A DNA stretch of 64,000 nucleotides from Branchiostoma floridae (taxonomy: Eukaryota; Chordata; Leptocardii; Amphioxiformes; Branchiostomatidae): the NCBI RefSeq assembly GCF_000003815.2, contig NC_049991.1, positions 17,704,580 through 17,768,579 of the forward strand, given 5' to 3'. Made by a program: the position numbers and the translations under genes. Of this stretch, positions 45,416 to 57,836 are shown in pieces. Position 1 is the stretch's first letter; the number at the start of each line of letters is the position of its first letter. The notes below the pieces were generated by a model, which was not told where the DNA came from, did no database searches, and saw nothing but the letters and a program-made list of their open reading frames with translations.

Positions 45416-46806
45416 AATAAACTAAACATTAAAAAGCAAAAGTTATCCTTGCTTGAATACAAATATATATTAGTTATATACATATCATTTGTCATATCAG
45501 CCATGATATCCAAATGTTTATTTTGCAAAGATGCAGTTTACTGGATACAACTAATCAGCAGTTTTAATTAGCCTTTTTTACATAAACAATTATTTTTGCA
45601 GTTCACTTTATTTTTGAGATCTGTTTTCATGTAAATTTAAGATGTGAGACAGCCTTTCACAGCAAATATCACACGAGGTCAAGTAATGTAACCTCAGACA
45701 CGTGTATGCATTTACATATTCCAGTCATGAAGCTCATTTGCATATTTCATCAATTAAAATCCAAAACATGCCTTCTATACCTACCTACCTACCTACCTAG
45801 TCCCTTGACCTCCAGGTCGTTGGGGGGACAAGGTAGACATGAAATCGAGAGTTGCCTCCAGGTTCGTCTATCCCTAGCCAGGGTTATCCTTCTATACTTG
45901 ATGACAAAAATCAAAAGTGATTCAAGTCTTAGGTTTGCCTTGTCAGCTAGGAGTATTTCTATACACCTTGCAGTGTGGAAAGAGACCTTTTTTTTAATCA
46001 TTTCATGAGATATTACCTAATAAGGCCTAATTAGCATATAATGCAAATAATTTTCTATAAAATTTCTGTGTCTGGGTAGCCCCTTGCCTGATTTCAAGCT
46101 CTTGAAAATTTGGAGACTGTAGCATCAAAAGTGAGAGAGTTTTAGTCAAAAATATGTGAATAATTGTGGATTTCTGGCTATTTATGGTCAACTTAAAAAA
46201 AAATCTATGAAATCTCAACTTTGTCGTATTGTAAAACGGAAAAAAGTATGATGACTGGAAGAATTTGATCTATGAGACTGAACTATTTTCGATGAATTTC
46301 AGCTTATGCAAAAAATTGGTGTGCTGTGCCTATAGATGCTTCTAACCTACAGAACTACACATCCAGCCCATTCTTTCACAGGATTGGTTTGTCTTATGTA
46401 CGTGACAATAGTCACCATTTCAATAATGTGTTATTGTCATTCTTGAGAGGAAATATTCAGAGGGGAACAAGGTCCCTGTGGTCACATGTTCTGACCAGTC
46501 AAATGTATGAGTTTGTCCAATTTATTGTGTTGGAAATTGCACTTCAACTTTATTCAAAATGACTTCTACCAACACAGATTAAATTTGAAGTTATGATAAT
46601 TTTGTATTTACATAGATTTTATTTTAGAGGTTCCAATGAAGTCTGTCACTACGACTGAAAACCTTGAATTAATTGATGTTTATCAAATTTACATAGTTTT
46701 GAATCATTCGACAGACGCAATAAATATACAGCAGGTGGCCAACCTTACACATGCAGCAAGCGATGGAAATCAAACAATTCGACATTTTAATGATAAAACG
46801 AATTAA
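45416..46806. other. intergenic upstream of the EGF-lectin gene, with an unrecognised ORF
   Basis: It holds a TACC microsatellite (about 45779-45799) and a SINE-like GGTCGTTGGGGGGACAAGGT segment near 45813. An ORF follows a possible acceptor (GAATTTCAG, 46302) and ends at 46562, containing SPFFHRIGLSYVRDNSHHF. No family is recognised. The promoter of the EGF-lectin gene should lie here. Confidence 0.35.
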
Positions 46807-49800
46807 ATGTCCAGGGCAAACAACCCAAACTCCAGAAAAGGCTCTTTAAATATTCCACTTGATACAATGCTATGTGATATACGTGAAGAGCCAGCGTTTC
46901 GCTTTGATACAGGTGAGCCAGACATGAATACAGGACAAGAATCCGAGGTTAAGGCACAAACAACAACTTTAAACGCCCAGACCAACGACACCACTGATGC
47001 ATGTGAACAGCGTACTCAAGATGACAACAGCCATTTTTACGTATTTGACGACGTTGAACCGTACTCTGTCACATACGCGTATGAGAATGAAGCATATCAT
47101 GTAGGATCCTCTTCAGAAGCATCTTCAAAACCGCTTCGAAGTACAACAACTGATACAAGCGATATAAAAGGATCTGACGAACATTTGGCCGAGTCACCAG
47201 GTAGTACCTCTGCCGAAAATCATCCATCAGAAGACACCAGGGATGTCTCCGATGACAATGGTCCCCGGATTCCCCAAAACAAACGTAAGAGCAACGCTGA
47301 TGTACAGAAGCCGCAGAAGGACGCAGACGGTCTTCGTGCAAATCCGATGTACGCTGCAAGCGGTCGCCAACAGGCAACAAATGGTACGACAACCCTAATT
47401 ATCATATGTAGTGTCTGTTGTTGTGCTATCACCATTTAGATCTTGATTGTTGTAACTATGAAGCTCTCATATGACACGCAAAATAGTTCAATAAGTAGGT
47501 CTCCTTTTCTCTTGAGGGTGAGTTTGTGCATTGTCTTATGGAATTGTCTCTCTAACTACCCGCTCGAACAACTGTGATACATGGTCTAAGATATCTATTG
47601 ATTTGAGATTTGGAAGAGGTCCCTGTTTGTGCTGTAGGATATATATGGTGGAAAATGGCAGAGGTATAGGTCTGCAATGCTCTTTGTACCTTTCTTTTTA
47701 CTATGTATGTGTTGTTGCAATTTGGCCCTTCACATTTGATTACATTCTCACTGAATTCAATTGTGTTGTATTTCGCAGACTCTTGTTCTATCAAGCGGTG
47801 TTTCTGCCTCATCACCACTGTTATCCTGGTAGGACTGATGACTGGTGCGGGATTTCTCGCAGGGATGTACCACAACACGCAGGAGCAGGGCATGCAAATG
47901 GTAAACTGTGAAACCATGCATCATTTAGTAGTCATGTTCTTTTATCACAGAGTAAATCTCATACTGTTCGGATGATTTCATCTGCATTTCATGCTGGCAA
48001 ACCATTTATGAACAGACTCCTTTAAAATCTTGTATTTTTATCTCCATTCGAACGCATATGTATATCTATATATACATATATATATATATATATGTGTATA
48101 CGTTTATATGTATATGTATGTATATGTCCATATATGTTTGTAAGTATATATATAATTAAATATATATACTTGTTGGACCACCTTATCCTACCGCTGTACA
48201 TTATTTTATTTCATCCCGCATTGTTTTGTCCTTTGTCTATTTTATTTTCAAATGTCCCAGTGGTAATGTTGATATTAGCTTTGCCAGAGTACATCACCAC
48301 TGTGTCTTGTTCACTGATATGTAAACCAATAAAAAAAAACAGAGATATGAGGTATAGACTCATTCACATTTGGGACCAAGTTCTTCCGGATACTTCACGC
48401 TAGACAATTACGTTTTTCTTCAGCCCGAACATATCCAAGGCGCCAGAAACCACACCGCGTTGATGGTTACCATGCCGGTTGCCATCGTCGACTCTGCCAG
48501 TACACCTCGCTCAATTCTCCTCAGCACTGACGGTATGTTTGTCTATTTGTCTTGATATTTAGCATGTGTATACTGTTAAAACATTATTGATATATGTACA
48601 AAGTTAAAGAACTTACCGTTCCAAACCATCTCCGCCAGCATGTAAGTATATCTATTTGTCACTATTTGAAATGCATATAGTGACATATGTAACTATAGTT
48701 AATATACTGTAATACATGCAAAACCTATACGACATGTACATTGAAATGGTGTTACATTCAACGTGAATGTCATCTTATATCGTGGGTAATCTCTGATTTC
48801 TCATACAAAATACACACTAAACAGTTACATTCAATGTTATAGGACCTCTACCTGATGTTCTTGCCAGCTCGGCCAGAACCAGTTCTGATGGCAAGTATAA
48901 TTATCTTGATTTGTAGTATGGAAATTTCTTTCTCTTTCTCTCTCAAACACACAAACGTTAACCTTAAAAGGGTGTCCACTTACCAAAAGCGCTGTCATCT
49001 CCAGAGAGAGAGAGAGAGAAACCGAGAAACACACACGGACACACAAAGACAAACAAACACACACCCAAACACACAATGTACATGTACCTTTAAAATGGAG
49101 CGCTTGTGTTGTTACAGAACTTGATGTTACAAGCTCCATAATCACCAAACCCCCCACTCTCGGCAGCACTGCAGGTAAATATATTTGTCTTTAGATATAG
49201 GAGAGTGAGTCAAAACTACGGTACCATAATGCACAGNNNNNNNNNNNNNNNNNNNNNNNNNNNNNNNNNNNNNNNNNNNNNNNNNNNNNNNNNNNNNNNN
49301 NNNNNNNNNNNNNNNNNNNNNNNNNNNNNNNNNNNNCAGTGATTTGCTCGTTTTCTGTCAAAGAGGTTTCTTTTAAGTCTTCTCCATTTGTATGGAAACA
49401 TATTGAAACTAATTGTATGTCCATAGGCTGTCCAACTGTCGTGATTAGGTCAACTGTACTAGTTACCTAATGAAGGGTATTTGCTGCCTTGATTTATGAC
49501 TTCACATAGACATAAATGAGAATGAAACAAGCGAAATAAAATTTGGAAAAAAAGTATAGCTGCTTTTGGAGAACCTCATATAAGTTTCAATGTAACTTTC
49601 TTTTTCAAATTAAGCCATGAACTTAATCTATACCACCATCATCTATAATCACCGCAGGCTAATTAATAAACCTTTCCCTTACTCAATATGTTCACTTTCT
49701 CAATCTCTTTGCTTGTTAGCTTCACTACAACGGAACATGATACCCAGAATATAAAAAAAAACGTGTTCCTCCTAAACTTAAGCTAAACTACAAAGAAATC

Positions 49801-52800
49801 GTGAAGAGGTAACACATGCTTAAAACTTCTTTTTTTCTTCTTCTTTTGTCACTTAGACACAAATGAATGTGCCAGTAAACCATGCCAACATGGACAATGT
49901 GTGAACCAAGATGGCGGATACAAATGTACCTGCTCACCTGGATGGACTGGACAGAACTGTCAGCAAGGTCAGTTTTCTTTGAAAGGTCTACGAGTTTAAG
50001 CTTTATATAGCTTAAGCTTTACATTCCAGCACCACGTCTTCAAACTTTCTCATCGCATCGCATCGTATACTTCAATAAGGTTTATTCATTGACAATACAT
50101 ACTTCTTTTTCATCCAGACATCAATGAATGCATGGAAAAGACATGCGGACATGGAGACTGCGTGAACAACGATGGCGGATACAAATGCACCTGCTCACCT
50201 GGATGGACTGGACAGAAATGTCTGCAAGGTGAGCCTTTGTTTTCCGAAGTATTGATCAATGAAGTCTTCAAACTTTCCTTTTAATCAGCTTTGGTTAGGA
50301 TGACTTAGTGACAGTCAGTTTGTATCCGCCATCTTGGCTCACACAATGTCCATGTTGGCATGGGCTTCCAATGCATTCATTGATGACTGTTTCCATGATC
50401 GCACAGACATCAATAAATGCATTGAACAACCATGTGGGCAAGAAAAAAGAGCTGTTTTGAAAAACGTTTTTGAACATATTCTTCTTAGTTTTTTCCACTG
50501 TTTCTAGTCTTTAAACATCCCATATTAGTCATGCTATTTAGTAACAATATGTTTTCCTTGATTAACAGACAAGGATGAATGCATTGGAAATCCATGTGGA
50601 CATGGAAGTTGTGTGAACCAAGATGGCGGATATAAATGCATATGCTCACCTGGATGGACGGGAAAGAACTGTCAGCAAGGTGAGTTCTTTTTGTGAAGTC
50701 TTTAGAGCTATTTGAACGTGTTCTTCTTAGTTTGTTTCCATTCTTTCATTCTTTTTTCCAGTCTTCGATCATTCTTTATTAATCATATTTTTGTGATTAA
50801 TTTTTTACACGTTTTCATGAATACACAGACATCAATGAATGCATTGGAAATCCATGCCAACATGGACGCTGTGTGAATCAAGATGGTGGATACAAATGTA
50901 ACTGCTCACCTAGATAGACTGGACAGAACTGCCAAGAAGGTGGCATCTTTTCCAAGTCTTTGAACGGAAGTTTTTGAATGTGTCCTTTTTAATTCTTTTC
51001 AGTCTTTTGTACCCAGTCTTCAAACATTCTTTATTAATCATGCTTTGGTTAGGTTAATTTGGTGACAGTGCATGTTTTTATGAACGCACAGACATCAATG
51101 AATGCATTGGAACCCCATGCCAACATGGACGATGTGTGAACCAAGATGGCGGATACAAATGTACCTGCTCGCCTGGATGGACTGGACAGAACTGTCAGCA
51201 AGGTGTGTTCTATGTTTGAACGTCAATAAATTCTTTTATGTTTTAGCAGTTGTCTAGTTAGCTCACAATTCGAACTCCCCTTCTTCCAATCATGCTTTAA
51301 TTTAGCTTGATTTAGTGACAAGATGTTTTTATCTTTATCACACAGACATCAATGAATGCACCGAAAAGCCTTGCCGACATGGTCGCTGTGTGAACCAAGA
51401 TGGCGGATACAAATGTATCTGCTCGCCTGGATGGATTGGACAAAAATGTCAGCAAGGTACGTTCTATTTTGAAAGTTCTGCTCGAACTGTCGCTCCCGGT
51501 TACAATCGGTAATTAAGATTTCCTGCTTTCTTAAACCAACTTCATTTGGTACAATATACATTGTTTTACTACATCAAACAGACATAAATGAATGCATCAA
51601 AACACCATGCCAACATGGACGCTGTGAGAACAAGGATGGCGGTTACAAATGTACCTGCTCACCTGAATGGACTGGAAAGAACTGCCAGCAAGGTGTGTTC
51701 TGTTTTTGGAAGTTTTTGATATTTCAATAGTTGTTTTAATCTTGTTCTACTCAGTTTTATTTTAGTGACAATACATGTCTTAATTCATCACACAGAAGTA
51801 AATGAATGCATTGAAAAGCCATGCCAAAATGGACAATGTGTGAACCAAGATGGCGGATACAAATGTACCTGCTCACCTGGATGGACTGGAAAGAACTGTC
51901 AGCAAGGTGACTTCTTTTCGATGTCTTTAGAGCTCTTCGAATGGAATTTTTTCAATGTGTTATTTTTAGTTTTTTTCCAGTCTTTTTTCCCGGTCTTCAA
52001 ACATTCTTTATCAATCATGCTTTGGTTAGTTTAATTTGTTGACAGTACATGTTTTTATGAACGCACAGACATCAATGAATGCATTGGAAACCCATGCCAA
52101 CATGGAAGATGTGTGAACCAAGATGGCGGTTACAAATGTACCTGCTCAAGTGGATGGACTGGACAGAACTGTCAGCAAGGTGTGTTCTATTTGTCGAAGT
52201 TTTGAATATTTTTGAAGTTGTGTTTTTCTGCTCACACTTTAACGATGATAATATTTTCTTCTTTCAGTCAGACTTTAATTAGCTTGATTTCGTGACAAGA
52301 TGTTTTTATCTTTCTCACATAGACATCAATGAATGCACCACTAGAAGCCCATGCCGACATGGACGCTGTGTGAACCAAGGTGGCGGATACAAATGTACCT
52401 GCTCACTTGGATGGACTGGAAAGAACTGTCAACAAGGTTTGTCTTAATTTTGAAAGTGCCTAAGTTATTTCCAGATTTTAGCAGTTGTCTTGTTCTGCTC
52501 AGACTTCCAACTTCCTTTCTTACAATCATTAGTGACAATATTTTTCTTATTCACAAAGACATCAATGAATGCACTGGAAAGCGATGTCTACATGGACGCT
52601 GTGAGAACCAAGATGGCGGATACAAATGTACCTGCTCACCTGGATGGACTGGAAAGAACTGTCAGCAAGGTGACTTCTTTTCGATGTCTTTAAAGCTCTT
52701 CGAACGGAATTTTTTCAATGTGTTCTTTTTAGTTTTTTTCAGTCTTTTTCCCCAGTCTTCAGACATCTTTATCAATCATGCTTTGGTTAGGTTAATTTGT

Positions 52801-55800
52801 TGACAGTACATGTTTTTATGAACGCACAGACATTAATGAATGCATTGGAAATCCATGCCAACATGGACTATGCGCGAACCAAGATGGTGGCTACAAATGT
52901 TGTCAGCTAAATGTGGATCTCAATAAAGTCAAAGTCAAAGTCAACGTCAAATGTACCTGCTCGAGTGGATGGACTGGACAAAACTGTCAGCAAGGTGTAT
53001 TCTATGTTTGAACGTCACTAAGTTCTTTTATATGTTTAAGCAGTTGCCTAGTTCTGTTCACACTTCGAACTCCTCTTCTTCCAATCATGCTTTAATTTAG
53101 CTTGATTTCGTGACAAGATGTTTTTATCTTTATCACACAGACATCAATGAATGCTTTGGAAGGCCATGTCTACATGGACGATGTGTGAACCAAGATGGCG
53201 GATACAAATGTATCTGCGACTCTGGATGGACTGGAAAGAACTGTCAGCAAGGTGAGTTTTTTTCTGTAAGGTGACTTAAAGTTAGGAATTTTCACATGTG
53301 ACGTCGTCAATGATAAAACATGAACTGTCAGCAAGGTGAGTTCTGAGCTGGTTGAATGGAAGTTTTTGAACATCTTCTTTTTAGTTTTTCCATCCTCTTT
53401 TTCCGGTCTTTAAACATTCTTTATCAGTCATGTGTTGGTTAAGGTAATTTGATGACAGTACATGTTGCCATGAGCGCACAGACATCAATAAATGGATTGA
53501 TAATCCATGTCTACATGGACGCTGTGAGAACAAAGATGGTGGTTGTAAATGTACCTGCTCACCTGGATCGACTAGACAATACTGTTGGAAAATGTGTTTT
53601 ATTTCTTATGGTAACAAAAATTCTTATGTAAATATACCTCTTGCATATCTTCTTTTGGAGTGATCATGATATCTTCTTTCATAACGTACTGCGATCAGGA
53701 TAGAAACTATATCCCATTCTATTACCTAACAGGCATGCCTAAATGATGTTACTGGATAAAACGTTGAAAGGAATTATCAAAACTGCCGATATGTATATCC
53801 TGGTGAAATAGACATAGTAAAAATGTGTTACTTTGCCACGTTAGATCGGATATGTCTGCTTCCAGGAGTCAAGTTTCGGAAAAAATGAGGTCTTTTATAT
53901 TCACTGTATCATCGCCTCTTTCAGAGTTAGCCCGACAATGTCAGACTGGATGGAACGAATACAACAACCACTGCTACAAGCTGATGACGGAAAGTGTCAG
54001 CGGGGATTCAGCGAACCAAAAGTGCCGAGGAATGGGTGCAAATCTTGCTTCTGTCAGGGACAGCCAGGAGAACACATTCATCGCAAATACCATAAAAGGT
54101 AAATAAAGTCCTAGGCCTGTAGCCTTAAGAGTGAGGACATACTGGTAGTGGGTTGTTATCCACTGTGCATATAGGGCACGGTATAGGAAGGCGAAACCAT
54201 CCTTCTTTTAACACTTTCTTCTTTCCTCCCCAACAAAAGTCAAGTAACAATTTCACACCTGAAGAAATATGAGAATAATGCATCACTGTTATTTCATTTC
54301 CACAGAATGGTGACCATTTGGCAACTAATTTGACAAACAAATCATTGAAAAAATCATTGAACACCACAATCATTTAGAAATTATTCCTTATATAGATCAT
54401 TAAAAGATGACTAAAATACATTGAGGGTCTTGAGCTCTGAGGGCTGAGATATGTCAAAAGTTTTGTGCCCTGCACGTTTTTTTCGTAGGTCCTCAGTCTC
54501 AGTAGGCAGTAGTTTTGTAAAGTTATGTAAATAAAGGCGATTGAAGTTTACATCAGTGTATTTTTGGTTTTGGTCTGGCCTTAAAATTTTAAGTGTGGAC
54601 TATCCGGAGTCTTTTTGCCTAGTTTACTTTTTAATATCAGTATTATTTCCATACTTTCTTGCAGAATGATTATCATTATTTTAATTTTATCATTATTTTA
54701 ATAAACTCGTACTTACCTTCCACCTACTCCAATCTTTTAGGTATGTTATATATGGTATAGATCAATTTCTTCCATATCTGTAGTGGCATGACATAATTTT
54801 ATAGTTATTTATTAGTTTTATTGTATCATATTGTAATGTTTCTTGTGATGAATTCTTTGTATGTTCGTCCGCATTTTTGTAGGCTCTGCCGCTACCAGCT
54901 CAAAGCTGTCCAGGCAGACCCATATAATGACTTGTCAATAAAGTCAAAGTCAATCCCTAAAGCCTGCCAACAATGAGCGTACAGAAGTTTGTTGACTTAT
55001 GATTGAAAGTTTGGGCGTTCAAATCTTATGCTTTTTGGCGAGAACCTTTTACCACTGATTACAAAAGTGGTGCTTTACTCCTTAAAAGGCCAGTTACTGG
55101 GTATGCAAACAAACATTAAGCATGTGATTATGACTTGCAGGTGCAGAAGGCGACATGGTCTGGATTGGACTGAAACGCAAAAAGAAAGGATTCGAGTGGA
55201 CGGATGGATCACAATTTTCTTACACTAACTGGGCAGAGGGTCAGCCGGATAACGGCAACGGCGGCTGGAATCGCAGGGAAGGATGCGTCATCATGTACAA
55301 TAAGGTGTGAATCCTTGTTTCCTTTTTGTTGCATTTAAAATGTATGTTTTAGTTGCAGTTTCTATCTCTGTGTCTCTGCCTTGTGAATCTGCATAACTTT
55401 TACTTAAACTTAGACTTAGACTTAGACTTAGACTTAGACTTAGACTTAGACTTAGACTTAGACTTAGACTTAGACTTAGACTTAGGTTTCTGGAAGCAGC
55501 ATAACTTCGAGCCAATTGTTTTACTTTCACTGTCCTGTGCTAACTCAGGTGACCTTAATACGACAGGTGATTCCATAAGACGGTAATATTGCTAGCCACT
55601 CACACCGGGAAGGGCTCCTACTCCTTTCAATAAGTGTGGTGGGTCCCTTCACGTGTTTAAGGTGTGGCTATTCTCATACACTCAATTCATCTCCAGCTGA
55701 GTGAAGTGAGGAAAGTTCTGTTATTGCCTTTCCTAATAGCACACGACCGGTTGCATAGCAACGAAGTCGAACCCAGAACCTGTCATTTTGGGCCCAACAG

Positions 55801-56518
55801 TCTACCGTAAAGCCACAGGGCCCCACCAGAAATTGAAAGAGAATGAAATGACGAAAGTGGCAAGGAAGGTATTGAGATTTAACAAAAAATATATCAAGAC
55901 GCACTAGGACATAGAACTGATTACTAGTAATATTCGTATCAAGAGTTTATAACACGCTAACTTACATTTGGCAACCTGACATTTGCCACCTGTGTCGAAG
56001 CGAAAGCGTTGTTCATTTTTTGTTATATTACCCTACCTATAAACATAAAAATAATCTTCTCGGCAACATTTAGAACTTAGTAGGAAACACTCTTGATTTC
56101 AACGGTCTTCCTGAATCAGCCTTTTTTTCATATGATACAAACTTAAACTTAACCCCAACTTCTATTGTACATACTGAACGCTTTGAAACCACATACTAAA
56201 CCCTTTAATCTACAACTTGTTACGCTGTATCTTGGACTACGTAAAGTATTTTCTAACTTGCTGTGAATGTATTGCTTGTTATTGTAATTGTTATTTCATT
56301 TGTCTTTGTTAGTTGTAATCTTTTTGGAGAGGCGGTGTAAATATTAGCATGTTGCACCTCTCTGTATTCTGTTCATCAATAAGAAAAAATCCTGGTGTTT
56401 TCGATAGGCCGGAAAGGATCATTGGTGGCCTGGCGCCGTCAAACGCAGGACAGCGGGACAATGGAATGACATCTACTGCATCAAGGAGAAGCCCTACATT
56501 TGCGAGAAACCAAAGTGA
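46807..56518 (+). CDS. type II membrane protein: tyrosine-motif tail, TM, EGF array, C-type lectin domain (~903 aa)
   Basis: Exons: 46807-47383 (cytosolic tail, 192 aa, contains NPMY), 47779-47900 ([22 protein letters not shown]), 48424-48532, 48843-48890 and 49118-49174 (stalk). EGF exons, all phase 1-1: 49857-49967, 50118-50228, 50569-50679, 51092-51202, 51346-51456, 51582-51692, 51796-51906, 52069-52179, 52323-52436, 52559-52669, 52830-52994, 53141-53251. Lectin exons: 53925-54098, 55141-55306, 56449-56518. EGF exons open D-I-N-E-C, the calcium-binding form. The lectin domain has QPD (family rule: galactose-type) and WND, a calcium-site motif. The model omits one nonsense EGF exon (50829-50939) and one decayed exon (53482). 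The 48890 donor is GC (GATG|GCAAGT). It is likely a surface lectin; its ligand is unknown. The 5' UTR is not identified. Confidence 0.82.
48055..48175. repeat. AT-rich (TATG/TA)n microsatellite
   Basis: Alternating TATATA and TATGTATATG runs occur in the intron after the TM exon. Confidence 0.85.
48990..49080. repeat. (GA)n/(CA)n microsatellite in stalk intron
   Basis: GAGAGAGAGAGAGA is followed by ACACACGGACACACAAAG and similar CA-rich sequence. Confidence 0.85.
49237..49336. other. assembly gap (100 N) in intron before the first EGF exon
   Basis: A run of 100 N of unknown true size. Additional EGF exons could be hidden here. Confidence 0.97.
50316..50382 (-). pseudogene. inverted EGF exon fragment
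   Basis: On the - strand this reads as the first two thirds of an EGF exon ([14 protein letters not shown], then QDGGYK), opposite to the array, with no acceptor and no C-terminal third. Directly after it, at about 50405-50440 on the + strand, lies another truncated exon start (GACATCAATAAATGCATTG..CCATGTGGGCAAG). Confidence 0.85.
50829..50939 (+). pseudogene. EGF exon with in-frame stop
   Basis: A full-length 111-bp EGF exon with intact acceptor (ACACAG) and a GT donor. Where the others read Pro-Gly-Trp-Thr, this one reads Pro-Arg-stop-Thr (TAG at 50915-50917), from two G-to-A changes. Being phase 1-1 it can be skipped without shifting the frame. Confidence 0.9.
52830..52994 (+). other. EGF exon enlarged in frame by a retroelement tail
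   Basis: This exon is 165 bp instead of 111. Between two copies of CAAATGT (52894-52900 and 52948-52954) sits AGCTAAATGTGG..CTCAATAAAGTCAAAGTCAA, the same AATAAAGTCAAAGTCAA tail seen at 54939. The 54-bp gain keeps frame and has no stop, adding 18 residues (including two Cys) inside the EGF fold. Confidence 0.88.
53482..53600 (+). pseudogene. decayed last EGF exon
   Basis: It begins like other EGF exons after GCGCACAG but has lost a structural Cys (ATAAATGGATT, giving K-W). It reads GGTTGTAAATG instead of GGATACAAATG, has GGATCGACTAG instead of GGATGGACTGG, and lacks the AAG|GTGAG donor. Confidence 0.7.
54830..54957 (+). mobile_element. LINE 3' end fragment in lectin intron
   Basis: A non-coding stretch ends in GACTTGTCAATAAAGTCAAAGTCAA, a retroelement-type 3' terminus with short repeats. 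It is related to the insertion in the EGF exon at 52901. Confidence 0.55.
55405..55486. repeat. (CTTAGA)n hexanucleotide repeat
   Basis: About 12 perfect hexamers lie in the last intron of the EGF-lectin gene. Confidence 0.95.
55592..55828 (-). repeat. tRNA-derived SINE, inverted
   Basis: Read on the - strand: a tRNA-like head near 55828-55760 and the body with GGAAAGGCAATAACAGAACT..CCTCACTTCACTCAG, the family seen at 1041. It lies in the last intron of the EGF-lectin gene. Confidence 0.75.
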
Positions 56519-57177
56519 TGATGACAATACCTCAAAATCAAGTACACAAACCCAATATTGCACTGAAGAGATAATGAACTGACATGGTTGGACAATACGC
56601 CGATCGAATTTATACTTCATCGGACGACATTTGGAAAGTCTCGGCGTACTTCTTGTAACAGCGTAACAACGCATCATTTTCGCATCCAGTAGCAAGTGAG
56701 TAGTACTAGTAAGATGATTGAGCGAAAGTTCTGTATACTCTTAAAGTACTGGTAATGCGTATTTTATTTATGTATTCTAGACAGTTTTGACAGTTTGATG
56801 AAGACATTTGTGCTAGTAATATTCCTTTGACTTTTTTGTTTTAACTCTTGCTCTTTTTAACCATAAATCTCTAATAAGAGACTCTTAAAGTAACGGGAAC
56901 GGCCAAATGAACGGACTTGAGTCATGTAGCAGTTTCTATCATGTATTCTGTATGTATGTAAATGTAAATGGTGTATATAGACGTATAGAACTTATAAGGA
57001 CTCAAAACGATGTAACTTTATCTCTGTTGTATACTTTGTCTGACCCTTGCCTCTTCCCTCATGACCTCAATGAAAAGCGGCCTGCAGGCCGATTTGAGCT
57101 TTCATGAATAAATAAAGGTTCAAACAAACAAATAAACAAATCTATAACTTAAAAAATATCAATGTACTATAGAGGTA
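56519..57177. other. 3' UTR and spacer before duplication copy 2
   Basis: It includes ATGAATAAATAAAGG at 57104-57118, a possible poly-A signal or a retroelement-type tail, followed by AAACAAATAAACAAAT. No other gene is seen. Confidence 0.5.
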
Positions 57178-57709
57178 AGATTGTTGGACAGCCATATTTA
57201 GCTTATTTTTAATCACAACCTCCAAGATGATAGCATCTTTCTCGCACCTCAGCGGCACTGAGATCATAATTGTACAAATAAATAATGATATGTTGTAGAT
57301 ACTATTAGTAAGTGCTATTTATGATGCTTCTTTCGATGAAATTCATCTTGGATTTCCATCGTTCCTCGATGACAAGATGTAAATGATATCAGTGTCTGTG
57401 ATCAAACATATCGAAAAGGAAGGTCTATAACAAGAAACATATTTACGACCTGGCTATGGCATAGTTTCGTTTGTTACACATTGATAGTATTGATGATCCG
57501 TGAAGATTGGATATAAGATCTATTGTAATCTTTTATCGAAGTTTGCCACACAGCAGACGAATGTAGTGAGAGAACAGGTGTAATCACCTTTACTGACCTC
57601 GTCCCTTTGTTTATTTGTTTATCAAGCGATCACCACAAAGCAGGTTTCTTCTTTTTTAAGCTAACAACTTAAACACGCTGAAGATTCTGAAGACTATATA
57701 CCGACTTAA

Positions 57710-57836
57710 AGGTTTGCACCATCGCATACGGGGTATGCTCCTACACTTTTTCGAAAGGTGTGGTGGGTTTTTAACGTGCGTGGGGTGTGTCTCTCCTCAA
57801 ACAAGGGGCCTCCATTTAAAGTCCTATCCGAGGGAT
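57710..57836 (-). repeat. SINE body fragment, inverted (in copy 2)
   Basis: Counterpart of 39264-39391, nearly identical. Confidence 0.65.

Noticed and set aside
55353-55586. ORFs with Leu-Asp or Ser-Leu repeats
   Set aside because: Translations of the CTTAGA hexamer repeat in an intron.
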